Shown in pieces: positions 17,266-25,734 of a DNA stretch of 34,086 nucleotides. A model generated the notes under the pieces. That model did not search any database. It was not told the origin of the DNA and was given only the letters and a program-made list of their open reading frames with translations. Made by a program: the position numbers and the translations under genes. The stretch's first letter is position 1. Each line of letters begins with the position of its first letter. Where the stretch lies: NCBI GenBank assembly GCA_024103175.1, contig JAGFJE010000048.1, positions 1 to 34,086 of the forward strand, read 5' to 3'. The DNA is from Phaeodactylibacter sp. (GTDB taxonomy: Bacteria; Bacteroidota; Bacteroidia; Chitinophagales; Saprospiraceae).

Positions 17266-20200
17266 TCAGGAAAAACCGAGGATGTAATTGTTGAGGTCTT
17301 CTTCTTTTTCCAGGGCGAGTTTCTTTTTCAGGCGGTACTTACTCTTTTCCACGGCGCCGACCGAAATATTCTGAATGGAAGCGATCTCTCTGTTAGTCAT
17401 ATTGATCTTGATGAGGCAGCACAGGCGGATATCGTTGAGAGACAATTGAGGGTGTTGCTCGTGGAGCCGGGCCGAGAACTCCTGGTGTACCTGGTCGAAG
17501 TTGAGCTGAAACTGTTCCCAGTAATCTTCGGAATCAATTTCGGAGTCGATCTTTCGGATCAGGTGCCGGAGTTCGCGCTTGCGTTCCGTTCCTCCATTCT
17601 GAACCTGTGACAGTTCGGCCAGTTCTTTTTTCAGTCCGCTGAGGGAGTTGTTCTTGTGTGCGGTTTGCAGCAGGGCGGCGGCGAGTTGTGCATTTTTTTC
17701 CTTTATTTTCCGCCCCAGCTTTTCATTTTTCAGCTTCAGGATCTCCTGTTCGGCTTGCATCATCTGCTTCTGGTGTTCTCTTTTTCTTCTGGCGTCTTTT
17801 ATCCTGACGTAAAGGATGACCAGCGCGATGGCCAGCAGGGCAAGCAGAAGCCTGAACCACCAGGTTTCCCAGAAAGGAGGGGTAACTACGATGTGGACGA
17901 TTTTGGGGCTGTCGTTCCACAATCCGCTGTTGTTGGTGGCTTTGACCTTGAAGGTGTATTCCCCGGCGTCGAGGTTGGTATAGGTTGCCCGCCGGTGCGT
18001 GGCATCTACATAGTTCCAGTTCTCCTCGAAGCCTTCCAATTGGTAAGCATATTTGTTTTTGTAAGGGTTCGTGAATTCAATGGCCGCAAACTCGAGGGTA
18101 AAAACATTATCCGAATAACGCAGCGTGATCGTCGGTTCTTCGTTCAGGGGCTTGGGAAGGATGCTCCTTCGGCCGTGGCGGCCCACCGGGACGGATTGGT
18201 TGAACAGTTTGAAATCGGTAAAAACGACCCGGGGGAGGTTGCTGTTGACCGTCACTTCCCGGGGGTGGAAGGCATTTACTCCGTGGATGCCGCCGAAATA
18301 CATTTCTCCGGAGCGGGAAGTGAGCGAGGCGCTGCGGTTAAACTGGTTGGATTGCAGGCCGTCATTTTTGTCGTAGTTGGTAAATTTCTTTGTGTAAGGG
18401 TTGAATGCGGAGATCCCCATGTTGGTACTGAGCCAGAGCATGCCTTTTTCATCTTCCTCTATGGCATTCACCACATTGGACGGGAGGCCGTCCTTGACGG
18501 AATAGTTTCGGAACGACCTTTCGTCTTCCATCAGGAGGTGCAGGCCTCCGCCTTCAGTGCCCACCCAGATCCGGCCGTTGCGGCTCTGGTGAATGCACAA
18601 TATCGAATTGACCCGAAGGCTGGTGCTGTCTTTTTCATCTTTTTGCCAGGACAGGAAGCCCTTTTCTTCGGAGATCAGTTTATTCAGGCCGCCGTACTCG
18701 GTTCCGATCCACAGGTTGCCTCCCTTGTCGAGCAGAAGCACCTGGACATTCAGCCCGGAGAGGCTGCTGGGGTCCCCCGGAACAGGCTGGAAATGGTGAA
18801 AGCGGCCGGTGGCAACATCAAACTTTTCCAAACCTCCGCCCAGGGTCCCGATCCACAGGTTGCCGTCCTTTCCTTCCTCGATGGCCCAGACGTTGTCATT
18901 GCTGAGGCTAAAGGGGTCGGAAGGGTCATATTTGTAGTGTTCGAAGGCGTTTTTCTTTCGGTCGAAGCGGTTGAGGCCGTTGGCAAAGGTGCCGGCCCAC
19001 AGGTTTCCTTTACTGTCTTCATACAGGCAAGTGACGACATTGCTGCTGATGCTGTTGGGGTCTTGCTGGGAATAATGGTAGGTGGTTTGAAACTGGCCCT
19101 TAGGGTTGAACCGGACCAGCCCGCCGCCATCCTTGCCGATCCAGATATTACCCCGGGCATCTTCGCAGAAGGCGAGCACCGATTGGTGGCCGGGAGCATC
19201 GGTCAGAGCGCCGGATTGCAGATAGGTCAGAAAATTGACTTTATTGGCCTTGTGGACATTCACCCCGCCGTTGAAACTGCCGATCCAGATGTTGTTGTTG
19301 CTGTCGATAAAAATGTCATACAGGGCGTTGGTATTCAGGCTGTTCACCAGGGTAGGGGAGAACTGAATGTTCTGGAATGTTTTTCCCTCGTCCTCGGTCA
19401 GGAAGAGCCCTTCCCCGTCGGTGGAGATCAGGATAGTGCCGCTGCTGCTGCTCTCAATGTCTTTGATGAGTTTGTTGTCCAGGACTTTCCGGGTGAGTTC
19501 CTTTTTGTGGGTATCGTAGATGTATAAGCCGTCGCCCTGGGTGCCGATCCAAAGTTTCCCGTCGGCAAACAACAGCGATTTGCTGAAGGAATAGTTGAGG
19601 TTCATCCCTTCGGTTTGGGGCAGTTCTCTGATGGCGCCGCTCTTTCGGTCGTAATAAGGGATGCGGTTACCCTCGGTGCCCATCCAGATGTTGCCGGCGT
19701 CGTCCTCCGCAAAGGAAAAGCAGAAATAGCTGGAGATGTTTTTGGGGTTGCCCCGCTCCAGCAGAGAGTAATTGGTATAGCCCTGAAAACCGGAGTCGAT
19801 GTGCACCACGCCCTGCCCGGCAGTCCCGATCCAGTAATCGCCCCGGGAATCCTGGAATATGGCCTGGACGGATACTTCCCGCCAGTTTGGAAAGCCTATG
19901 CCATTGAATGGGGTGGGCCTGAGCTTTTGGGACTGCCGGCCAAAAATGCAGAGCCCGCCGACTTTCAGCCCTATCCAGATGTCGCCGTTTGGGTCCAGGA
20001 AGAGAGATTGAATATTATTACTGGGCAGGGAAAGGCTGTCTTCCGGGTCCGATTTGAAGGTCTTGAATTCATAACCGTCGTATCGGTGCAGCCCGTCCCG
20101 GCTGCCAAACCACATGAAGCCATCCTGGTCTTCGACGATCGAGTAAATGGTATTGCTGGAGAGCCCCTCGTTGATGGTAATATGATCAAAGGCCAAGGTT

Positions 20201-20268
20201 TGCGCGGGGCAATGCCTGGAAGAGAAGAACAGCAGGAGAAAAAAGAATATTGCAACCAGTTTACGCAT
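17266..20268 (-). CDS. Propeller sensor with LuxR-type HTH (kinase-free PUL regulator)
   Basis: A 1000-residue membrane regulator. Order: signal anchor (MRKLVAIFFFLLLFFSS), reg_prop repeats forming two propellers (about 25-690; GLHRYDGYEF, IWIGLKVGGL, LWIGTEYGGLNKL), a Y_Y_Y domain (about 710-795, AGEYTFKVKATNNSG), a membrane segment at about 803-823 (WFRLLLALLAIALVILYVRI), a cytoplasmic coiled coil rich in K/E, and a C-terminal HTH (about 935-1000) of LuxR/GerE type (LSLNDIRLCCLIKINMTNRE, IASIQNISVGAVEKSKYRLK). There is no HisKA, HATPase or receiver, so the signal must pass directly from the sensor to the DNA-binding part. It is the first gene of the minus-strand PUL, next to SusC, and may control it. 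Confidence 0.92.
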   Translation of the reverse strand: MRKLVAIFFFLLLFFSSRHCPAQTLAFDHITINEGLSSNTIYSIVEDQDGFMWFGSRDGLHRYDGYEFKTFKSDPEDSLSLPSNNIQSLFLDPNGDIWIGLKVGGLCIFGRQSQKLRPTPFNGIGFPNWREVSVQAIFQDSRGDYWIGTAGQGVVHIDSGFQGYTNYSLLERGNPKNISSYFCFSFAEDDAGNIWMGTEGNRIPYYDRKSGAIRELPQTEGMNLNYSFSKSLLFADGKLWIGTQGDGLYIYDTHKKELTRKVLDNKLIKDIESSSSGTILISTDGEGLFLTEDEGKTFQNIQFSPTLVNSLNTNALYDIFIDSNNNIWIGSFNGGVNVHKANKVNFLTYLQSGALTDAPGHQSVLAFCEDARGNIWIGKDGGGLVRFNPKGQFQTTYHYSQQDPNSISSNVVTCLYEDSKGNLWAGTFANGLNRFDRKKNAFEHYKYDPSDPFSLSNDNVWAIEEGKDGNLWIGTLGGGLEKFDVATGRFHHFQPVPGDPSSLSGLNVQVLLLDKGGNLWIGTEYGGLNKLISEEKGFLSWQKDEKDSTSLRVNSILCIHQSRNGRIWVGTEGGGLHLLMEDERSFRNYSVKDGLPSNVVNAIEEDEKGMLWLSTNMGISAFNPYTKKFTNYDKNDGLQSNQFNRSASLTSRSGEMYFGGIHGVNAFHPREVTVNSNLPRVVFTDFKLFNQSVPVGRHGRRSILPKPLNEEPTITLRYSDNVFTLEFAAIEFTNPYKNKYAYQLEGFEENWNYVDATHRRATYTNLDAGEYTFKVKATNNSGLWNDSPKIVHIVVTPPFWETWWFRLLLALLAIALVILYVRIKDARRKREHQKQMMQAEQEILKLKNEKLGRKIKEKNAQLAAALLQTAHKNNSLSGLKKELAELSQVQNGGTERKRELRHLIRKIDSEIDSEDYWEQFQLNFDQVHQEFSARLHEQHPQLSLNDIRLCCLIKINMTNREIASIQNISVGAVEKSKYRLKKKLALEKEEDLNNYILGFS

Positions 20269-20430
20269 GTACTAATTGAGGAGTCAGCTGATGAATTTGA
20301 TTATTAGTTAATAGTTCTGATGAAGGCGTATATGGTTGGACCCGTAAAGGTAAAAAAAAAGGGGCAATTGGAAGGGCATCCTCGGCAGGTATTTGTCTGG
20401 CAGGAATACACGCATCCTCATATTTTCGTT

Positions 20431-20438
20431 TATCTTTG
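20431..20438 (+). promoter_or_regulatory. Bacteroidota -7 element for signal peptidase gene
   Basis: TATCTTTG matches the TAnnTTTG consensus of the Bacteroidota primary sigma factor. It ends 24 bases before the ATG at 20463. I see no clear -33 TTG/TTTG at the right spacing, so the call rests on the -7 element alone. Confidence 0.5.
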
Positions 20439-20462
20439 CAGGCCGATAATTAAATACAAGAT

Positions 20463-22079
20463 ATGTGGTTCTTTATATTTCTGATCGTTTCTTATCTGCT
20501 GCTGAGCGTTAGCCTGTATTTCCTGTTTCCCAAGGCCGGCCAGGCCGGCTGGAAGGGCCTGGTTCCGGGGCTCAACTTCGTTGTCTGGTGCCGGCTCATC
20601 GGCCGCAGCGGCTGGCATGCGGCATGGCTGCTGCTGCCCATGGTCAATATATTTATCTATGCCGGCATGGCCATCGATATGGTGCGGTCCTTCCGCAAAT
20701 ACGAGTTCTGGCACAGTGTAGTGGCGGTGCTGTTTGCCCCGTTTTTCTTTTTCTATCTGGCCTTCAAGGAAGAAGAGAAGTATGATGGGCCGACCCTGGA
20801 GAAAGAGCGGGAGTACAAAGCCCAGATCGCCGAAGCAGCAGAGAAGGGCCAGGCCCGCCGGCTGCAGAAGCTGCAGGCTAACAACCCATACCGGAAATCG
20901 GCTACGCGGGAATGGGCCGAGGCCATCATCTTCGCCGTTTTTGCCGCGGCTTTCATCCGGATGTTCCTCATCGAGGCCTACGTCATCCCCACTCCTTCTA
21001 TGGAAGGGTCGCTGCTGGTCGGCGATTTTCTCTTTGTGAGTAAAGCCCATTATGGTATCCGGACGCCCCAGACGGTGGTGATGGTGCCCCTGCTGCACAA
21101 CCGCATCCCCATTCTGAATACCGAATCCTACCTCGAGGAGCCCAGCCTGCCCTACTACCGGCTGCCGGCCCTGGAGGCCATTGACCGAAACGACCCGGTC
21201 GTGTTCAACTTCCCGGAAGGCGACAGCGTCTATGTTTTCCCCGACCGCACCTGGAGTATCTACGATTACCGCCGGGGCGCAGTGCCTGCTCTGCAGGCCA
21301 GGCAGATCGAATCGGGCGCCAAAAAGCTGATCACCCGCCCTATGGATAAAAAGGACCATTACATCAAGCGGTGTATCGGCATTTCGGGCGACAGCCTCCA
21401 GGTCATCGACCGGCAGGTATACATCAACGGAAAGCCGGCGGAGAACCCCAAGCACCTGCAGTTTATGTATGTGGTCAATTTCCCCGCCGGAGCGATAAAC
21501 ACCAGCCGGTTTTCCGAGTGGGGGATCTCCAGCGGCGACATCATCGCCCAGCAGGGCGCGCTGTCCTACGTCATCATCCTGTCGGATGAACAAAGGGAAA
21601 AAGTCGCCTCCCTGGACCCCAACATACAGATCACACCGGTGGATATGGGGCAGCTCGACGGCAACAGCGAAAAGTTCTTCCCGCATGATACGGAGCACTT
21701 CCCCGGCTGGACGGCCGATAACTACGGGCCGGTTTACATACCCGAAAAGGGCGCAACCGTCAAGATCAGCCCGGAGAACCTGGCCCTTTACCGCCGCGTC
21801 ATTGAAGTATACGAGGGTAACGAACTGGCCGTCCGCGACGGCAGGGTATTCATCAACGGAGAGGAAACCGATGAGTATACCTTCAAGATGAATTACTACT
21901 GGATGATGGGCGATAACCGCCACAATTCCGAGGATTCCCGGGTCTGGGGGTTCGTGCCGGAAGACCACGTGGTCGGGAAACCCGTGATCATCTGGTTCTC
22001 CACCAGTAAGGAGGGCAACAACATCTTCCGCCGCATCAATTTCAAGCGCATCTTTAAGCCGGTGGGCAACCTGGAATAG
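20463..22079 (+). CDS. lepB: Signal peptidase I, Bacteroidota long form
   Basis: A 538-residue type I signal peptidase that removes signal peptides from exported proteins at the inner membrane. The N-terminal ~95 residues hold membrane segments (FLIVSYLLLSVSLYFLF, WLLLPMVNIFIYAGMAI, VVAVLFAPFFFFYLAF), followed by a charged linker and a further membrane segment before the active site. Catalytic serine is S179 in PTPSMEGSLLVGD; the general-base lysine is K302 in YIKRCIGISGD; box E is GDNRHNSEDSR near the C-terminus. About 150 extra residues between the lysine box and box E explain the length, a known trait of Bacteroidota enzymes. The neighbouring gene on the left is divergent. The gene is intact. 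Confidence 0.94.
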   Translation: MWFFIFLIVSYLLLSVSLYFLFPKAGQAGWKGLVPGLNFVVWCRLIGRSGWHAAWLLLPMVNIFIYAGMAIDMVRSFRKYEFWHSVVAVLFAPFFFFYLAFKEEEKYDGPTLEKEREYKAQIAEAAEKGQARRLQKLQANNPYRKSATREWAEAIIFAVFAAAFIRMFLIEAYVIPTPSMEGSLLVGDFLFVSKAHYGIRTPQTVVMVPLLHNRIPILNTESYLEEPSLPYYRLPALEAIDRNDPVVFNFPEGDSVYVFPDRTWSIYDYRRGAVPALQARQIESGAKKLITRPMDKKDHYIKRCIGISGDSLQVIDRQVYINGKPAENPKHLQFMYVVNFPAGAINTSRFSEWGISSGDIIAQQGALSYVIILSDEQREKVASLDPNIQITPVDMGQLDGNSEKFFPHDTEHFPGWTADNYGPVYIPEKGATVKISPENLALYRRVIEVYEGNELAVRDGRVFINGEETDEYTFKMNYYWMMGDNRHNSEDSRVWGFVPEDHVVGKPVIIWFSTSKEGNNIFRRINFKRIFKPVGNLE

Positions 22080-22099
22080 GGAGGAATAGAAATATTGAC

Positions 22100-22127
22100 T
22101 ATATTTGGAAGTGGGAAGTGGGAAAGG
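22100..22127 (+). promoter_or_regulatory. -7 element followed by GGAAGTG heptad units
   Basis: TATATTTG (22100-22107) fits the TAnnTTTG consensus and lies 102 bases before the amidase start. Its last base begins a short 7-bp tandem array (GGAAGTG at 22107 and 22114, GGAAAGG at 22121), which would fall in the 5' leader. Promoter assignment is by motif only. Confidence 0.4.
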
Positions 22128-22209
22128 GAACGGCAGGGTGGGCGCCCGGTTTGAGGGACTTCGATTTCCACATCAGGTAAGTAAGCGTTCAAAACTATCC
22201 AATACCCAT

Positions 22210-23154
22210 ATGTTTAAGAAAATCATTGAAGCGATCGGCAGCCTTTTTTCCAGCCTGTTCGGCGGGGGTAAGAAAAAACCTTCCTCCGGAGGGAAGCCTA
22301 AGCCTTCTCTTCCGGATACTGAACTGCCGCAGGATGGCTCCGAGATCCGGCCCGACACCATTGTCGTGGTGGCCGATGAGATGGAAAAGATCGTCATTCA
22401 GCCCGGAGAGGTTGATGCGGATTTTGACGAAGACCTTTTTGAAGAGGAGAAGCCTGCCAACGAGGGCCCCGGCCCGGTTGTCGTTACTCCCGATCCGGAT
22501 CCTGAACCTGTGCCTCAACCGGAGCCTCAGCCCAAAGGCCGCTACCTCTGGTGCCTGGACAATGGCCATGGCAAACAAACGCCCGGCAAGCGGTCGCCCC
22601 TGTTCGATGACGGCGCCACCCGGTTGTTCGAATACGAGTTCAACCGCGATATCGTCGCCCGCATGGTGAAACAGCTCGATGAAAAGGGCGTGTCGTACTT
22701 CATCACCGTCCCGGAAGTCGATATTGACGACTTCCTCGAAGGCCGGGTCAACCGCGCCAATGCCAAAAAGTCGAACCTGCCCAAGATCTTCGTTTCCATC
22801 CATTCCAATGCCGCCCCGGCCCGCAGCAGTGAATCCTGGGCGCCGGACACCATCAGCGGCATTGAGACCTGGCACTTCCATGGAAGCAAAACAGGGCAAA
22901 AGATCGCCAGCATCTTCCAGAAGCACCTCATCAACGAGACCGGCTGGGTGAACCGCCATCTCAAATCGAGGCCGCAGGGCCAGTTCTATGTCCTCCGCAG
23001 GACCCGAATGCCGTCCGTCCTCACCGAGAACGGCTTCTACAACAATAAGGCCCAGGCCGCCGACCTGATGAAGCCGGAAGTACGCCAGAAGATCGCCAAT
23101 GCCCACGTCAAGGCCATCCTGGAGATCGAGGCGAATGGGCTGGAGTCGGCTTAG
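22210..23154 (+). CDS. N-acetylmuramoyl-L-alanine amidase (Amidase_3)
   Basis: A 314-residue protein, start taken at the ATG at 22210; the longer frame from 22105 begins in a heptad repeat. Residues 1-30 are a hydrophobic, lysine-rich stretch (MFKKIIEAIGSLFSSLFGGG) rather than a classical signal peptide. An acidic, proline-rich linker (about 60-110, DPDPEPVPQPEPQPK) precedes the catalytic domain (about 113-310). Zinc ligands of the Amidase_3 fold are visible: the His in LDNGHG, Glu in FEYEFN and His in VSIHSNA; the catalytic Glu is in SVLTENGFY. It should cleave the amide bond between muramic acid and the stem peptide in cell-wall turnover or cell separation. How it gets to the periplasm is unclear without a normal signal peptide. 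Confidence 0.85.
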   Translation: MFKKIIEAIGSLFSSLFGGGKKKPSSGGKPKPSLPDTELPQDGSEIRPDTIVVVADEMEKIVIQPGEVDADFDEDLFEEEKPANEGPGPVVVTPDPDPEPVPQPEPQPKGRYLWCLDNGHGKQTPGKRSPLFDDGATRLFEYEFNRDIVARMVKQLDEKGVSYFITVPEVDIDDFLEGRVNRANAKKSNLPKIFVSIHSNAAPARSSESWAPDTISGIETWHFHGSKTGQKIASIFQKHLINETGWVNRHLKSRPQGQFYVLRRTRMPSVLTENGFYNNKAQAADLMKPEVRQKIANAHVKAILEIEANGLESA

Positions 23155-23160
23155 TTTTTC

Positions 23161-23324
23161 GTTGATTGGGTGATTAAGTTGATTGGGTTGAATAGGTTAC
23201 CCCGGCGTCAATCACCCAATTTTACCCGGCTGAGCCTCAGCGAAGACGGGCACCCAATCGCCCAATCAACCCAATCAACCCAGTCAACCCAATCAACCCA
23301 ATCAACCCAGTCAACCCAGTCAAC
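23161..23324. repeat. Composite inverted repeat with 51-bp core, copy 2
   Basis: Left arm 23161-23191 has GTTGATTGG units (23161 and 23178, with a degenerate unit between). The 51-bp core is at 23209-23259 in inverse orientation to 434-484. The right arm 23262-23324 is a perfect run of seven 9-bp units CCARTCAAC (R = A in units 1, 2, 4, 5; G in units 3, 6, 7). The arms can pair into a long stem around the core. It starts 7 bases after the amidase stop codon and ends 11 bases before the GH18 start. Confidence 0.9.
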
Positions 23325-23334
23325 CACCATCCCT

Positions 23335-24525
23335 ATGACGCGAACGCTACTTCTGTTTTTTCTGACATTACTGCCTTTCACCCTTCCCGCCCAGGAAGAT
23401 TTCAAGATCGTCGGCTATTTGCCCTATTACCGGTTTGGCTTCAGCGATCAGATCGACTTTCAGCAGCTGACCCATCTCAACATTGCCTTTGCCAACCCCC
23501 TGATGAACGGCCAGCTGGAAGTCGGTGGGCAGGACATCGGGCCCGTCGTGGATATGGCCAGGAGCCATGGGCTGACGGTGCTTATTTCCATGGGAGGCGG
23601 CCTGACGGCCGAGTGGCGGGAAGCCTGGCGCTCCCTGATGGAGCCCCCCAACCGCACGGGGTTTATTCACACCATCATGGAGTTCGTCCGGGCTTATGAA
23701 CTGGACGGAGTGGATATGGACCTGGAAGGCGGGGATGTGACCTACCTGTACAGCCCCTTCGTACTCGAATTACGGGATTCCTTATCGGCGGAAGGCAAAC
23801 TGCTGACGGCGGCCCTGCCCGGCATTTCCCGCGACGCCGACATTACGGATGCCGCCTTGGCGGCTTTCGACTGGGTCAATATGATGGTCTATAACCTGAC
23901 CGGCCCCTGGGCGCCGAACAACCCCGGCCCGCATTCGCCTTTTGAGTTTGCCGTAAATTCCATCAACCACTGGTTCGGGCAGGGGGTGCCGCCCGAAAAA
24001 CTCACCCTGGGGGTCCCCTTCTACGGCTGGGATTTTTCCGCCAACCCGGTGTCGTCTTTTACCTACCGGACGATCGTCCTTCAGGATCCAGCCAACGCCT
24101 TTGCCGACCAGGCGGGGCTGGCCTATTACAATGGTATTCCCACCATTCAGCGCAAGACCGAACTGGCCATGGACTTAGTCAGCGGCGTGATGATCTGGGA
24201 GGTTGGGCAAGACTCCTACACGGAATACTCTTTGCTGAATGCCATCTATGAAACCGTTTATCCGCCGTTGAGCGTAGAGGAGCCGCTGGCCGAGGCTCTT
24301 TCCGTCTACCCCAACCCCTTCGGCGAAGAACTTTCTATTCAGAACCAGGCGGATGCACCGCTCCACCTGCGGCTGTCGGCCATAGACGGCAGGGCCCTGC
24401 GGCAGTTTACGGTCGGCGCCCGCACTACCCATTGGATGAATACGGCCTCTCTGGCCCCGGGCATGTATGTGTTGCAGGTGGTTGGGCAGGAGCCCCCTCA
24501 GGCGTATAAAATACTTCGGTATTGA
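23335..24525 (+). CDS. GH18 family glycosidase with T9SS sorting domain
   Basis: A 396-residue secreted protein. The ATG at 23335 is chosen because it opens a proper signal peptide (MTRTLLLFFLTLLPFTLPAQ); the frame is open back to 23170 but that part is only the 9-bp repeat read as Q-S-T. The GH18 barrel spans about 22-315, with IVGYLPYYR at its first strand, a LISMGGG strand and the catalytic DGVDMDLE motif with acid E131 (chitinase type DxxDxDxE). LTLGVPFYGWDF and MIWEVGQD complete the barrel. The last ~80 residues (SVYPNPFGEELSI to MYVLQVVG) are a type A type IX secretion CTD, so it is exported and attached to or released from the surface. It may act on chitin or other GlcNAc polymers; the substrate is not proven. 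Confidence 0.9.
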   Translation: MTRTLLLFFLTLLPFTLPAQEDFKIVGYLPYYRFGFSDQIDFQQLTHLNIAFANPLMNGQLEVGGQDIGPVVDMARSHGLTVLISMGGGLTAEWREAWRSLMEPPNRTGFIHTIMEFVRAYELDGVDMDLEGGDVTYLYSPFVLELRDSLSAEGKLLTAALPGISRDADITDAALAAFDWVNMMVYNLTGPWAPNNPGPHSPFEFAVNSINHWFGQGVPPEKLTLGVPFYGWDFSANPVSSFTYRTIVLQDPANAFADQAGLAYYNGIPTIQRKTELAMDLVSGVMIWEVGQDSYTEYSLLNAIYETVYPPLSVEEPLAEALSVYPNPFGEELSIQNQADAPLHLRLSAIDGRALRQFTVGARTTHWMNTASLAPGMYVLQVVGQEPPQAYKILRY

Positions 24526-24556
24526 GGGTTCTGGACTTTGGACGTGCAACCAATTT

Positions 24557-24646
24557 AAGTCGGAAGTGCGAAGTCGGAAGTCGGAATAGGGCTCTAAATG
24601 GGCGCACAACGCCTGCTTTTCCGACTTCCGCCTTCCGATTTCCGCC
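24557..24646. repeat. Inverted pair of heptanucleotide arrays
   Basis: Left array 24557-24584: AAGTCGG, AAGTGCG, AAGTCGG, AAGTCGG. Right array 24619-24646: TTCCGAC, TTCCGCC, TTCCGAT, TTCCGCC. The two are inverted and separated by 34 bases, so they can fold into a long hairpin. It starts 32 bases after the GH18 stop codon and may act as a 3' end structure or terminator. Confidence 0.8.
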
Positions 24647-24809
24647 TTTGACGCCGGAACGTCCAAAGTCCAGTGAGGGTTGCCCTCCCCAAATAATTAT
24701 CGGTTTTCACTTACTTTAAGAAAACGTTAATTTTTCCATAACAGGATTATTTGCGGATCTTTTCTATTTTAGCGCAGTGAAAATTCACTGGTTAACCAAA
24801 AGAGCGATC

Positions 24810-25286
24810 ATGAAGCAATTTTTCCTGTTGACTGTACTCTTTGCCCTCTTCTCTGCTGCCAGCGCCGAGGCGCAGGATTGCCCTTATTCCAGGACGGCAG
24901 AAACCAAGGGCTGCCCTCACCCCACGACGGCGGCTAAAGCGGCGGCGATGGATGCCAGCATTGAAAAGCGCTTCGATGAGCAGGCCGGCAAGACAACCTA
25001 TGTCCGAAAAGAGGTGTGCTCTACTACCGGTAAGGTGAGCTACACGGCTGTGGAGTATTGTAGCCGGTCGGGAAAATTCGTCAATGTTTCACCCCAGGAA
25101 AAGCAATGCCTGAAATCAAAGGCAGACTGTGTTTCCAAAAGGGCAAGGGCCGCCAAGGCCTCCGGCGCCGAAGGTGAGATCCACTGCACAACTGCTCAGA
25201 AAGCCGCCTGCGCCAAGGCCAGGGCCGAGACGAACAGCGGCAGCGGTGGTTCCGGCGCAAAGGCCAAGCTGGTGAAAAACCAGTAA
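24810..25286 (+). CDS. Cysteine-rich secreted protein of unknown function
   Basis: A 158-residue protein when started at the ATG at 24810 (MKQFFLLTVLFALFSAASAEAQ), which gives a clean signal peptide; the upstream ATG at 24777 adds 11 charged residues. The mature part has eight cysteines in short spaced groups (DCPY, GCPH, VCST, YCSR, QCLK, DCVS, HCTT, ACAK), is rich in Lys and Ala, and ends in a low-complexity Gly/Ser/Lys tail. I do not recognise a family. The cysteine count suggests disulphide bonds or metal binding in the periplasm or outside. It is convergent with the Nudix gene with a gap of 19 bases. Confidence 0.7.
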   Translation: MKQFFLLTVLFALFSAASAEAQDCPYSRTAETKGCPHPTTAAKAAAMDASIEKRFDEQAGKTTYVRKEVCSTTGKVSYTAVEYCSRSGKFVNVSPQEKQCLKSKADCVSKRARAAKASGAEGEIHCTTAQKAACAKARAETNSGSGGSGAKAKLVKNQ

Positions 25287-25305
25287 GCTATCCGGAACAG
25301 CATAT

Positions 25306-25734
25306 TTACTTTTTTACATACTCCGAGTAGAAGCGCCCTTTGCGGTATTCTTCGAGGACAAGCCTTACGGTTTCGGTAAGGTTGGGGGGCAGGTCGTCCA
25401 GATAGAACCATTCTGCTTCTTTGAATTTATGGGTTTCCCTGGCCTTGAGTTTTCCTTCCCACCGGTAAGCCTTGAAGTAGAGTACGAGGCGGTGTTCATC
25501 TCCGATGACCTTGTGGAGGATGTGGACCAGTTGCAGGTCTTTTTCTTTTAGGCTGATGCCGGCCTCTTCGTAACTTTCCCGGATGAGGGCCTGGCGGGCA
25601 AACTCCCGGTCGTCGATATTTCCGCCCACCAGCGTATAGTTCCCCCCGTTGGGTTTCGTTTGTTTCAGCAGTAAGATCTGGCCCTTGTAGTACAAGATGA
25701 GGCGAGCCTTCAAGGATATTTTTGAGTTTGCCAT
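25306..25734 (-). CDS. Nudix hydrolase
   Basis: A 142-residue protein with a complete Nudix box: GGNIDDREFARQALIRESYEEAGI, which fits Gx5Ex7REUxEExGU and carries the metal-binding glutamates. Nudix enzymes hydrolyse nucleoside diphosphates linked to another group; the substrate cannot be read from the sequence. The N-terminal strand (KARLILYYKGQILLLKQ) and the C-terminal WFYLDDLP strand fit the normal fold. No signal peptide, so cytosolic. Divergent from the PLP enzyme gene across a 484-bp gap. Confidence 0.92.
   Translation of the reverse strand: MANSKISLKARLILYYKGQILLLKQTKPNGGNYTLVGGNIDDREFARQALIRESYEEAGISLKEKDLQLVHILHKVIGDEHRLVLYFKAYRWEGKLKARETHKFKEAEWFYLDDLPPNLTETVRLVLEEYRKGRFYSEYVKK

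Noticed and set aside
17656..19527. Open frame of 623 codons on + opposite the LuxR-type regulator
   Set aside because: It mirrors the reg_prop repeats of the real gene; high GC third positions keep antisense frames open. No family motif.
20430..21968. Open frame of 512 codons on - opposite signal peptidase
   Set aside because: Antisense to a gene with all catalytic boxes; no own features.
23161..23324. Possible CRISPR array
   Set aside because: Units are 9 bp and directly adjacent with no spacers, and there are no cas genes.
23170..23334. N-terminal extension of the GH18 protein with seven Q-S-T repeats
   Set aside because: The codons are the 9-bp DNA repeat read in frame; a proper signal peptide begins at 23335.
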